The notes under the pieces were generated by a model that was not told the origin of the DNA, made no database searches, and saw only the letters and a program-made list of their open reading frames with translations. A stretch of 64,000 bases of DNA from Echeneis naucrates (Eukaryota; Chordata; Actinopteri; Carangiformes; Echeneidae). The position numbers and the translations under genes are program-made. Location: assembly GCF_900963305.1 (NCBI RefSeq), contig NC_042532.1, positions 21,513,757-21,577,756 of the forward strand. The letters run 5' to 3'. How positions within the stretch are numbered: the stretch's first letter is position 1; every line of letters starts with the position of its first letter. This document shows, in pieces, positions 1-15,718 of this stretch.

Positions 1-211
1 CTTGATCATCTGCACTTGCACATTAACGGTTCGTCGGCTGTGTTCTCCGTCGTCACCAGCAGGTGGCGGAACAGAGTAAATCTCCTCCAACTTCGTTCGT
101 TCAAAGTAACAGAGAAGAAGACGAGGCGGAAGCGGCCATTGCTAACTCTGCTGTGGCTAAGCTGGCGAGCACCACACGTTGTCGTAACTGAATCCAGACG
201 AACAGAAAAGA

Positions 212-2285
212 ATGAACAAACTGAACAAATCTGAAGATTTTGATCCGTATGAGATCGAGGAGCCGAGTGACGAGGAGAGAGCCAGCAGCAGGTCGGTGAG
301 GCTAGCCCGCTAGTTAGCTGCATGCTAATGTAAACAAACAGGCCATAATATGAAACTGTGTCTGATTCAGCTCCTCTTTTTAACATTACCGTAAAAAATA
401 AACTGATAATGATGAACACAACGTACAGCTAAAGACACAAACAGTCAGGTGTTTAAAATTCAGTTTGGCATTAAAACATGTTTCCACAATCCAAAATAAC
501 TGGGCTGTATTTAAAGTGTCAGGACCAGTTAGCTCTGTTTATGTTTATGTTTTCGGGATACGTTTATAATTTTAACTAGTAGCACATTAAAGCTCCAAGT
601 TTTCCATTATGGAACATTTCACTCCTTTTATTTTTAGACCAGGTCCAGGTCTAAGGTCTGGTTGTTCAGACAGCCTTAAAGTATTCGTCTGCCTTCAATG
701 TGGAACATATGTTGAGTTAAGTTTGCCTTTAATTTCTCTAATTTTTGTAGTTCAGAGGACGAGCTGGACGTGCTGCTGAACGGGACACCAGACCAGAAGA
801 AGAAACTGATCCGCGAGTATCTGACGGGGGAGAGCGAGTCATCCAGTGGGGATGAGTTTGAGAAGGAGATGGAGGCTGAGCTCAGCTCCACCATCAGGAC
901 CATGGAGGGGACATGGGGTCCTTCAACGACAGGTAACACTCAACTGGCTGTTCAGAGGTCACTCACAGGAAGCCAAATACGGCGTCACCTTCAGACGTTT
1001 AAATGAATGTTTGTGATGAGGTTCAGCTGGAGCCAGTTTAGGACCATAAATACCATTAATCAAATGTACACTCTTATAACTACTCATGTCCCATCAGACA
1101 CAGAGTCACATGTCCTTGAAATTGTGTGTGTTTGTCCTTCAGCTGAAAGAAGTGCTGGAAGAGGCAGTGAGGGAGGAGGAGGTGGGAGCAGCGCCTCTGG
1201 ACTTTCAAATCCTCGGATGTATGATAAAGTCTACTTTGACTCTGACTCAGAGGATGAGGACACGCCAAGTAAGAGCAGCATGTAAACATGGCGCATGGTT
1301 GGGTAGATATGGGTTTCATGAATCGAGACACTGACTCCAAAATCCTCTGCAGGCAGCTCCACAGGACAGAGGCGGAGACAGCGGATCATACCGACCAATG
1401 ACGAGCTGCTGTATGACCCAGATGAGGACGACAGAGACCAGGCCTGGGTAGACGCCAGGAGGAGACAGTAAGACAAGGCAGTTCATCTCAAAAAAAGTCA
1501 ACATCAGATGTCCCCACCGTGTACTCACCAGTCTGTCCTCTTCCTGTTCAGGTATAACAACAGAAGAAGACCAGCGGTGGCACTTCATTCCCAGCCGCGT
1601 CGGGCGCAGGGTTTACCCAACAGTGACGCCATCCTCAACTGTCCTGCCTGCATGACAACGCTCTGTCTGGACTGTCAGAGGTTTGGTTTGGTTTGGTTTT
1701 TTGTTTTAAATACAGCAGGGTTTTGCAGAAGCTTCTAATTTTCAAGTAGTCTAAATGGCGTTTCCTTCTCCAAAGTACAAATGTGCACAGAGATGTGACT
1801 GTTAAGAAGACAGTCACAAATCAATTGGATCTATTTTCTATTTCTGCAGCTTTACACATGAAGTGAAGACGATCAGAAAAGCTGTGTGAATTCATCTTTT
1901 TTCAAGTGTAATAATTCATTAGCTCCTCTCAGCTGACCTCATTGACTTCTTCTGCTGAGCAGTACATCAAGTGTGCTTGTTTCCACACAGGCATGAAAAG
2001 TACCGGACGCAGTACAGAGCCATGTTCGTCATGAACTGCACAGTAAAGACAGACGAGATGTTACGCTACAAAACACAGCAGGAGAAGAAACAGAGGAACA
2101 GGAAGAGGAAGAGGGGCCAGAAAACAGAAATGCCAACAGACGAGGGTCCAGATCCTGCACCAGCAGGAATGGATGCAGACGAGATTTACCACCCAGTGCA
2201 GTGCTCCGAGTGCTCCACCGAGGTGGCTGTGTTTGACAAAGACGAGGTGTACCACTTCTTCAACATCCTGGCCAGTCACTGCTGA
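212..2285 (+). CDS. eapp: E2F-associated phosphoprotein (EAPP), 6 coding exons, 308 aa
   Basis: Nuclear phosphoprotein known in mammals to bind E2F1-3 and influence E2F-dependent transcription and cell-cycle arrest. Coding exons: 212-291, 751-932, 1143-1268, 1353-1467, 1552-1680, 1991-2285; all introns are GT-AG and phases match throughout. The N-terminus carries the acidic signature DPYEIEEPSDEE, followed by the conserved blocks GTPDQKKKLIREYLTGESES, VYFDSDSEDED and TNDELLYDPDEDDRDQAWVD. The C-terminal half holds the family's Cys-rich region: CPACMTTLCLDCQR, then YRAMFVMNC, then CSECSTEVAVFDKDEVYHFF and LASHC at the end. The paired CxxC motifs suggest metal binding (inference). Human EAPP is 285 aa; the fish protein is slightly longer because of a Gly-rich insert in exon 3. 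The first ATG in the exon 1 frame was used as start. The next gene, sptssa, follows on the same strand about 1.1 kb downstream, as in the mammalian neighbourhood. Confidence 0.95.
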
Positions 2286-2378
2286 GGCAGCAGGAGCAAG
2301 AAGGAGCAGGAGGAGGAGGGAGATGGGCCGCTTCCAGAATGTGACTGTGCTCACACAAGACCCCAAACACACATGGGA

Positions 2379-2408
2379 TTTTTTTTTTTTTTTTTTGGGG
2401 GGGGGGGG
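2379..2408 (+). repeat. T18-G12 homopolymer junction in eapp 3' UTR
   Basis: A run of 18 T directly followed by 12 G, about 95 bp after the eapp stop codon. The same T-run/G-run arrangement recurs on the minus strand at 50567-50602. It lies in probable 3' UTR. Run lengths may be unreliable in sequencing. Confidence 0.9.
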
Positions 2409-2536
2409 CCCAAAGCCAATCGGAAAGATGTGAGAAGTAAGAAGTATATAAACATCACACACACAAATCTTTTTAATACTGATCCAGTTTTATTTTATTT
2501 TTTTACTTTTGGTATTTGCACATGTGGGAGTTAAGA

Positions 2537-2542
2537 AATAAA
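2537..2542 (+). terminator. Candidate poly(A) signal of eapp
   Basis: AATAAA hexamer 252 bp downstream of the eapp stop. It is the first good hexamer on this strand after the coding region; use is inferred. Confidence 0.6.
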
Positions 2543-3426
2543 CTCCATTCAGAACTGCATGCTGAGCTTGGTCTACGTATTTATTCAAACAGAAGGACTA
2601 GAATATAAAAAAAAAGGATATTAAAATACATGCAATATTATTTTGCACACAATAGTTTTCCATAAAAGTTCACAACACTGAAGTTGTGTTTCTGGTATGT
2701 TTGTTTTATTGAAGGTAAATAAATTATATTAAATGTTAAGAACAAATGATATTTTATGATCAGCAAACATTTGGTTCTGCAAAAATGAATAAAATGAACT
2801 AACAGTGATTAATTATAATGATCATGTTACGTAGAAGCTGAGATCCATTCACTTATTTCTGTTCTGGAGCTGTAACGAGCTGGGGGGCTCTGGACAGTCA
2901 GCGTGTTGTAATCCATCCATCTACCATCGACCAGCTTTCCCCTGCTGTAGCCCGGTCTGGTTCGGTCTGGTTCGGTCTAGGATGCCGAATCAGACCGAAT
3001 CAGACGCCGTCTCCGGGAATCGAACCGCGACATCAGCGATAACCACTCGGACTCAAACAGCAGAAAACTCTCCATTTGCGGAGCCGTTTATACTATTAAA
3101 AATATGTTTGTTTATCCTGAAGCATCATTCAGCGCAGACCGTGGAGGACTGCTACGTCACTGAGGTGAGCGCGTTGCGTCATTTCCGGTCACTGGTGTTC
3201 TTCGCGTTACTGTCGCTGATGATCACGTTTTATTTTATTTTGAAATCAGGAAGTCGGCACTCCCCTGTGCGTTGCGTCACAGCCGGGCGCGGCAATGCGC
3301 AGTTGTGGTTGGCTGGAAATCAGCGTCTCGTGATCAGGCGTCAGAAGGGTACCGGAAATGACGCTGCGGAGCGGAAGAACGGAGCTCGGACCCACACGGA
3401 GGAGTTCTGTCTGAGCAGTGGACATC
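2543..3426 (+). promoter_or_regulatory. eapp-sptssa intergenic stretch with probable sptssa promoter at its 3' end
   Basis: AT-rich and featureless to about 2850; I see no gene there. From about 2880 the base composition becomes CpG-rich, and 3150-3426 contains a GCGTCA element, a TTTCCGG (ETS-like) motif and no TATA box. This fits a housekeeping CpG promoter plus the 5' UTR of sptssa. The open frame crossing 2982-3569 is not in the SPTSSA frame and is taken as chance. Confidence 0.5.
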
Positions 3427-4329
3427 ATGGCGCTGGGGGACTGCTGGAAGCAGCTGTCCTGGTTCTACTACCAGTACCTGCTGGTGACGGCGCTCTACAT
3501 GCTGGAGCCCTGGGAGCGGACCGTCTTCAGTATCCTTCACGGCCTCCGCCGGCTAACATGCTAATTTAGCCTCGGAGCTTTAGCAGCTAGCTGACCGCCG
3601 AGCAGAAACACGCCCTGACACTCCGACGGAAAGAGTTCTCTAATGTCTTAGAGCTTTGAGGAGAATGAACAGACAGCTGTTCTGATGGCAGATCACTGAA
3701 GGTGAAGGCAGACGGACCAACACCTTTTGTGTGTGTGTGTGTCTTAAAATTGGAAAATAATATAGTTTTAAAGAAGCCTGCTGTCATTAGAAAAGGACAC
3801 ACATTTGTTCTGAAATGATGTCTCATGAATCTGTGAGGTTGAAGTTGGTTTGTTCTGCGGAAGAAGTAAAAAGTAGTCCTCTGTAATTATAAATGTTTTT
3901 AACAGATCCCTGAGTAAACGTGTAATGTTTACTGGAATAGGCACCCTCAGGCAAAGCTACCAGATCAGCTGATCAGGTTAATGGATGTTACATCATGTGC
4001 TCCTAATTTTCTTCTTCTGGATAAATAACTCAAAATTTAGCTCTGAGGCGACGTCATTCATCCAGGAGGAAAGACTGTGTGTTGATAACTGTTGATGTGT
4101 TATTGTTGTACTTTTCTCTGTGGCACCACAGTGTGCAGGTGTGTGGGAGTGTTTGTGTTCTTGTGCGGCAGCTGCTCGGGGATCACATTTCCATTTGAAA
4201 GAGTCCCTTAACGCCTCTTCTTCAGACTCCCTGCTGATCTCTGTGGCTGCCATGGCCATTTACACCGGCTATGTGTTCATGCCTCAGCACATCATGGCTA
4301 TCCTGCACTACTTCGAGGTTGTCCAGTGA
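3427..4329 (+). CDS. sptssa: Serine palmitoyltransferase small subunit A, 2 coding exons, 68 aa
   Basis: Small ER membrane subunit that binds the SPTLC1/SPTLC2(3) heterodimer, stimulates serine palmitoyltransferase (the first step of sphingolipid synthesis) and influences acyl-CoA choice. Exons 3427-3529 and 4226-4329, with a GT-AG intron of 696 bp splitting the Asn codon in TVF-N-SLL. Nearly every family landmark is present: QLSWFYYQYLLVTALYMLEP, WERTVF, then a second hydrophobic stretch ending YTGYVFMPQHIMAILHYFE. Two hydrophobic segments (about residues 10-28 and 35-55) fit the family's membrane topology. The start ATG has a purine at -3 and G at +4. Human SPTSSA is 71 aa; the difference is a few N-terminal residues. 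A long AT-rich 3' UTR probably extends to about 5.9 kb. Confidence 0.96.
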
Positions 4330-5921
4330 CACGATGGCTCGGGTCGTCCGCCCCACTGGTCCCATCTTGTCTCTGGCTTCCTGTCCGTCCATCTGCCTGA
4401 CCATCTCTCTGGGGCTTGAGGTGTGGGATCATTTCAACCACGTTGCAGCTGAACATCTCTCCTCCTTTCCCAGAGGAGGTTAATTCAATATTAAAGGTCA
4501 CAATGCTCTGAACGGCGAGCTGGAGGCCAAGTTGGACGATGTTTCTTCTTCACATGTCTGAAAAGGTTTTTTTTGTGAACAGTGTTGAGCCGGGAGGCCT
4601 GGCCTTCGTAGAGCGTGCTCGGCTTTGTCTCATGCATTTTGATTTTATCTCCTCAGATCAAGCACACCTTACAGTTTTGTAAATGTAAGTACCTGGATGT
4701 CTGGACAGCTAAATTCTTTCTCCATGACAACATCAAACCGTTGTCTGACAGAGCGAACGCTGGATGATGTCAAGTCTGTAAACAGGTTCTTGTTGTTTGG
4801 GCAGTAACTGCTCATAAAGATCAGATGAAACCATTTTTGACTATCACTTTTGTTTTCCAGCACGTTTAAGAGTCTGCTTCAATATACAGATGAATTAGAT
4901 TTTTTTTTTTTATGCCATTGAATGAGTAATGACTTACTTCAGCCTTGCTAAATGACACACAGATGTGACCCAGTAGAGCAGTGTTTTTGCTATGTGTGAA
5001 ATTATTCTGAAAAGGATTTTCTAAGAAGCGGCCAAACATTTAGGACCGTTTAGACAAATGAAATGAAACCAACCTGAATCATTCTAACATTATTATTTCT
5101 AGTTTTCTTTTAACCTGCAGAGAATAAGATTCTTTGAGCTCAGACTAATGTCGTCTCTTGATACCCGGGGAGCAAATGAGTTTGGACAGACACATGACGA
5201 CACAACATAACACAGTTGTTTAACATCAGTCGAAGCAGCGCTGCATCTGCAGCATGTCCATCATGTTGGCAGATTTTCTGGGATTTCTGTTGAAATAATC
5301 AATTTTACAATTCAAACATTTTTGTTGTTCATGTATCAAACAAACAGCATTTTTTATAAGTGGAGACTTTTTTTGGAGGAGGCCTTTTGATAGTTTGACA
5401 GAAGAGAGAGCTGGACAACAAAAAACAGCAACCATGCATCTCTGCAGCACCACAACACGTCAAGACAGTTAATCTTTTTATTCATAAAAAAGGGCAGCTC
5501 ATCTGATGTGGATGTTGCACTGCATTATATTGTAATTTTGATCAATTGTGCAGATTTCTGATTGATACTCAGACCCACACCTGTCCCTGTGTTTGAGCTT
5601 TTTGTTTTTATGATATTTTATTTTGAAAAGATCCCAGAACAAGATGCCTTTCCTTCTCAGGCTGTGTTAACATGGCAGGTTGTTGTTGTTAGTCGAAGGG
5701 TTGAAGACGGCACATTGTCCTTTTTAATTCCTTTTTTCATGTTGACTGTTAACTGTTTTCATAGAAAAATGAAAATAAATTGTCTCCATTTGTCACATTT
5801 TACAGCGTGTTCATCTGCCACTACTGTGTCCCTTGGAAAATTGTGCATTTTTCTTAACCTTGTGTATATTATCTTGTATACATATTTGTAAAGTTTTGTA
5901 GTCGGACATATTGCCATATAG

Positions 5922-5927
5922 AATAAA
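5922..5927 (+). terminator. Candidate poly(A) signal of sptssa
   Basis: AATAAA following a U-rich stretch about 1.6 kb after the stop. An earlier AATAAA lies near 5774. Which is used cannot be told from the sequence. Confidence 0.45.
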
Positions 5928-8080
5928 ATATTTGGTTTTGTGAGCTACTGATGCTAAATGCTGTTCTAGAATCATTAAAGGGATATTTCACTAAACTCCA
6001 GCTTGTCTACAGTTACATTTTTATTTTAAACTGTCTGTTTATGGGCTGTAGGTAGTTTTCATCACAAAGTTGAGCAGTTCACTGTGAGTTAAAGAAAAGC
6101 TGGAAGTGGATCTTTTTTGGACCTTTCACGAGAAACAACTTGAAAAACAATTTTTTTTCCTGGGGTGCAATAACTGACAGATTTTCTGTTCCAATGAAAG
6201 TAAAATTCATTTGTGTGTTTCTTCTAATTACCAATGTAGACTGACTGAATTCTTTTTTTTTTCAGGCTCCTTGTTAATGAGCTTGACTTTGCTTTTTATT
6301 TTTCATGTATTTGCTGTTCTGCGACAGGAGATGGGGGTGTTTCCATCGTTTCTATCTCACCTCTGAAAACAAACATTTGATGGTTTGTTTTTTTAAGTGA
6401 CAAAATAACAAATACATTTAGTTTCTTTGATTTTGAATCTTTTTAAATACCAGAGACAGTAAACAGTTTTGTTGCAGAAAGTTCGTTCCCCAAAGAAAAC
6501 AAAATGAGACTGGATAAAATGTGTTATACTTTAAATTTGTTCAAATAATAATGAATAATAACTTTCTGTATTCTGCTTTTCTTTGGTTATTCTGCTTCAG
6601 GAAAAGAAGGAAACATTCAGTGTGTTTTAGTTCTTGTTTTCTGCGTCTGAACTGATCAGACAGAATCAGATGAGTCTGAAGATGAGGAGAGTTTTTAAAA
6701 AGAAAAGGGATGAAATCAGAGAAACAAAATCTTCATGTGCCTCTAAAAGGGTTAAAGGAATCAAGAACAAATGAAATTCTAAATTAGGCAAAAGAAAGAG
6801 AAGCAGGAAACAGTTCCAGCACAAAGAAAAGCAGACTAACGTGCCAAACAGGGAAATCTAAATGGACCAGAGCCGCTCTGACAGATAAACGGGATCAAAC
6901 TCCAGTCAGCAGCTCGCTGTGCCTACGTGAGAAAAGCTCCATCGTCGAAGTTAACCAATAACCAGACCTCCGTTTCCTGTCTGATCTGATGCCAGAGAGC
7001 GGCTCCTTGGCAGAGTGTGTACGTGTTGTAATCTGAGGAACTATTCCTGAGGTTTACTTAAGAGCCCAGCTGATGTCAGCTCAGCGCCTGAAGCTTCTGA
7101 TGGCTGATAATCAGCATCTCATCTACAGAGCAGAAGAAGAAAAGTTCCCAAGGTTCCTTTTGGGACATGATGAGTTTTCTCATCATGTGAAAACGAAGAA
7201 TGGAACTGCGGTTGTCCAAAATGAACACTGAACTTTTATCTTCACAGGTTTGTTGGTGTATTTGAACCTGCAGTCACATCCACACACCAGCAACACACAT
7301 GAGCGATTCAGTGAATACACAAAGAAGAAGACGGGGAACTTTTCCTGCCAACTAATAAGAACGAGCATTTCTATAAAGCCTCAACTGAGAGAGGCAGGAA
7401 GCAAAAAAGGCAGAACAAAGTGACAATTTGGTCATCAGGCTTGTTAAAAAAGAAAATCAAGTGGAGACTGTCACAGTTAAAAAGTGAGGAAACGTTTTAA
7501 GGCCTGAATCGTAACAGAAGGTCTCAACCGATGCTGCAGGACAGACAGTAAAACTTCCTGTTTCTGACGGTCCATCAGTCTCTCACCAGAGGCAGAACGT
7601 GACGGTGATGAGCTGACCATCCTGACCTTTGAACTTTCCTCTGAATTCAGGGCCTACACTGATTGATCGGGGGCAGAACTTCTTTCCCGCCATCACCGTT
7701 TCTTCTGGCGGCAGGAAGTGGGCTGCAGTGTGCGGCCTCCTCCAAAAGTGCAGCGGTGGTGATGGGCACGACGCTGCCGCCAACCTCTTATTAAGGGTTT
7801 TATGATTAGGGACAGCATGGGCGTCCTCCCACACAGGCTGGGCTGATCCAGATCCTCATAAGTCCCGACACAGCGATTATAAACTCATTATGACATTTAG
7901 AAAATATAAAAAAAATCCATGCAGATGGCTAAAACTTCATTCATGGATGAATTGATTTTCTATTTATTATTTTTGTACGTGAGATTGTCTGAATTATTTT
8001 TGAAAAAAATCCTAATAAATAATATGATTTTATATTCCTGTAAATAAAAACTAGAAGACAGGAGCTGACGCAGCGTGTTG
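5928..8080. other. Intergenic DNA between sptssa and egln3
   Basis: No coding region recognised. It is AT-rich with poly-T and poly-A runs, and contains one truncated copy of dispersed repeat family A (6585-6730). The remainder shows nothing I can name. Confidence 0.6.
6585..6730 (-). repeat. Dispersed repeat family A, truncated copy
   Basis: Shares the block GGAAACATTCAG..TGTGTTTTAGTT..CTTGTTTTCTG..CTGAACTGATCAGACAGAATCAGATGAG with copies at 35400-35885 and 55720-55965, in the same orientation as those and opposite to the longest copy at 59755-60160. Confidence 0.75.
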
Positions 8081-8340
8081 CTGCTGTTGTGTTGTGTTTC
8101 TTCCGCACGTGGTCAGCTGCACGTTCACTGTTGACTTCCGGGCTGAAGGAGCGCGAGGCCTACATGCGGCCCGCTCAGTCCTCAATGGCGGCGGGAACGC
8201 CCAGTGCGCGGGCACGACGCCGTTCATTCATCCAGAGAGCGGCTCAATATGCCGCCGTCATGGCTGTGAGTAACCATGGCAACAGGTCATCACGTGGCGT
8301 GAGCCCCGCCCATCACATCCAGCACGTCTCACGCTTGTCA
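8081..8340 (+). promoter_or_regulatory. CpG-rich promoter-like block with an exon-like segment upstream of egln3
   Basis: CpG density rises sharply here. CACGTG-type cores (8105-8112; 8290-8300) match the RCGTG core of hypoxia-response elements, of interest because EGLN3 is a HIF target (inference only). Within the block, an ATG at 8185 in a YY1-like ATGGCGGCGG context opens 27 codons (MAAGTPSARARRRSFIQRAA...) and runs into GTGAGT, a consensus splice donor at 8266. I do not recognise the peptide. It may be a 5' exon of egln3, of a divergent or noncoding transcript, or chance. Confidence 0.4.
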
Positions 8341-8719
8341 TTGTCGGACCGGATGTTTGACAGGGAAACTTCAGATTAAGAGCCGGGCGAAGGGCCAGCG
8401 GTTTGTTTTTCTAAAATATGTTTCATGTCTGTGAATTGTTGACTCAACATGATGAACACGTTTTTCCAACCAAAAGCTCAACAACTGTCTGTTTGACAGC
8501 ACACCCAGATGAGGCGGGACAAACATCCGGATGAAACCATTTCTGCATCAAAGAAATGACATTTTAAAAAAGCAGCGTGGGGCTCTTATGTTGAAACACA
8601 TTACCGGAAGTTACGTAGTGCTCGCGTATTTGACGGAGTTCCTGACATGAACTTGGACTAGAACTGCGAACCGAGTCCAGCTGTCAGTAGGTCCGTGAGC
8701 CTCTCAGCCCTCCACAGAG

Positions 8720-9508
8720 CCGGTCCGGAGACCAGATCCAGAGACCAGATCCACAGACCAGGTCCACAGACCAGATCCAGAGACCAGATCCAGAGACCAG
8801 ATCCACAGACCCGGTTCACAGACCCGGTCCGGAGACCAGATCCACAGACCAGGTCCACAGACCAGATCCAGAGACCAGATCCACAGACCAGGTCCACAGA
8901 CCAGATCCAGAGACCAGATCCACAGACCCGGTTCACAGACCCGGTCCGGAGACCAGATCCACAGACCAGGTCCACAGACCAGATCCACAGACCAGATCCA
9001 CAGACCCGGTTCACAGACCCGGTCCGGAGACCAGATCCACAGACCAGGTCCACAGACCAGATCCACAGACCAGGTCCAGAGACCAGATCCACAGACCCGG
9101 TTCACAGACCCGGTCCGGAGACCAGATCCACAGACCCGGTCCACAGTCCCGGTCCGGAGACCAGATCCACAGACCAGGTTCACAGACCCGGTCCACAGAC
9201 CAGATCAACAGACCCGGTCCACAGACCCGGTCCGGAGACCAGATCCACAGACCAGGTTCACAGACCCGGTCCACTGACCAGATCCACAGACCCGGTCCAC
9301 AGTCCCGGTCCGGAGACCAGATCCACAGACCAGGTTCACAGACCCGGTCCACAGACCAGATCCACAGACCCGGTTCACAGTCCCGGTCCGGAGACCAGAT
9401 CCACAGACCAGGTTCACAGACCCGGTCCACAGACCAGATCCACAGACCCGGTTCACAGTCCCGGTCCGGAGACCAGATCCACAGACCAGGTTCACAGACC
9501 CGGTCCAG
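8720..9508 (+). repeat. 13-bp minisatellite with 78-bp higher-order period, egln3 leader
   Basis: About 60 tandem copies of a 13-bp unit of the form AGACCAGATCCAC, with variants GGTCCAC, CGGTTCAC and CCGGTCCGG. From about 9230 the variants order into a 78-bp (6 x 13) higher-order unit, seen by TCCGGAGACC recurring at 9231, 9309, 9387 and 9465. It ends 35 bp before the egln3 ATG. Because 13 is not a multiple of 3 and the unit lacks stops, most frames on both strands stay open for hundreds of bases. Confidence 0.95.
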
Positions 9509-9543
9509 GCTCACTTGGCCCAAAGATTACGGTTCCCGCTCGG

Positions 9544-14360
<4,817 letters not shown>

Positions 14361-14433
14361 CGACGAGGAAACGCCGCTGCCTGGTGTTTGTCTCCCTGAA
14401 GTGCAGGACAGGACAGCAGGACTCCCCACGACT

Positions 14434-14457
14434 CTCCAACCTTCAGGAAGGTTGGAG
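14434..14457 (+). repeat. Short perfect hairpin in egln3 3' UTR
   Basis: CTCCAACCTTC and GAAGGTTGGAG are perfectly complementary and separated by two bases; 74 bp after the stop codon. Stem of 11 bp; function unknown. Confidence 0.8.
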
Positions 14458-15230
14458 TTCTGTTCTGGACTCCGGAGGAGTTGAATGGTTTGTTTTGATC
14501 CCCTCATTGCTCCGACTGGCATCCAGGCCTGAGACAACGAGCTGCCGCTCTGCTCCTGATGAACGATGAGTTCAGGTGACCGCCAGCTGCTCAGGACTTT
14601 TCCTGCTTTTACATGATGCCTGTGCAATTCTATGCCTCTGCTGATTTCTGCTGCTGAGGTGGAGAAAAATGGCGAATTGCACCTTTAAGCTTTTTGCCCT
14701 TAAACCAGGACGAGGAGCGACGGCAAAGGAAGTTATGGACAGAAAGACACTGGAGACATGATGCCTTCATCAGAAGAAAATTTGTGTTCTTTATATACTT
14801 AATGAGATCAGGAGCGTCATACATCTGGTCAGTGATGATGACGTAATCCTCACCCTAATCTTCGCCTTGTGTTTTCGATACAAGGGAACCCTGTTAGTGC
14901 TAAATACTAATCAGGGGAATGTAACTGAGGATATGTACTCCACTTTTCAACTTTGTCAGTACTATAAAGGAACTTATACTGCATATTATGTGACGGAGCT
15001 GGAGGTCAGCAGGTGGAGCCGGGTGGCGTCAGCATGAAGGCAGGTGTTGTCCCGGTTAGGAAGCGAATAATAAGTGTCTGTTAGAAGAAGCTGTTCCACC
15101 CACCCAACCATCCAGACTCACAACTCATTGCAGAATTCTTACACAGATGGACATTTGTTTGCTTTGAAAACCAAATCTTTTACAAGCAGCTTCTTAAATC
15201 TTTTGTTTTTTGTAAAACTAAAGTGTTAAT

Positions 15231-15236
15231 AATAAA
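15231..15236 (+). terminator. Candidate poly(A) signal of egln3
   Basis: AATAAA 870 bp after the egln3 stop; a second AATAAA is at 15392-15397. The stretch 14361-15230 has no other gene and is most likely 3' UTR. Confidence 0.5.
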
Positions 15237-15539
15237 CTGCAGCTGAAGTCAGTTCATTCTTTTTATGTCATCTGGGTTCTTCTTCTACTTTTACTTCTAT
15301 TATATATATAAATGTATGATGCTTCTGTTAATTATATTTGTATGTAATTATATTGACAGTTAATTTATTTCACTACAGAAAATTGATGTGCAATAAATTT
15401 TAAACTGAAAGGGTAGATATGATGCGTCACTCGGGTCAGAGGTCAAAGTGCATTTACCTGTTAATCGTTTTATATTTTAATTGGTCGTTGTTGTAGTTTT
15501 GGTTTCTGACCATTAGGGGGCGATAAATTGACCAACTGA

Positions 15540-15718
15540 GGCTGCGCAGAAGTACAAAGCCCGTCGAAGAAGAAGCACCGGAAGCGGAAATGAAGCTCTT
15601 TTGTTTTGAAAGAGGGAAATTTAAAAAACTCGACGGCGTTCTTCAAAAATAAACACAAACAAACGGAACAAATCAACAAAAACCCGCAAAAATGGCCCCA
15701 AACTAGCAGCGGTCAGCC
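15540..15718 (+). promoter_or_regulatory. Probable g2e3 promoter and noncoding first exon
   Basis: CpG-containing block with GCTGCGCAG (NRF1-like half) and CCGGAAGCGGAAAT (ETS-like) motifs and no TATA box. A consensus donor GTGAGT begins at 15719, so a noncoding exon ending at 15718 would splice to the acceptor at 17291-17292 just before the first coding exon. A minimal upstream frame, ATG to TAG at 15692-15706 (4 codons), would lie in this leader. Inferred from consensus only. Confidence 0.45.

Noticed and set aside
8658-9523. Minus-strand frames of 96-170 codons and a 283-residue N-terminal extension of EGLN3
   Set aside because: All come from the 13-bp minisatellite, which reads open in several frames. 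The plus-strand extension has no ATG before 9544, and known EGLN3 proteins begin at the MPF-type start.
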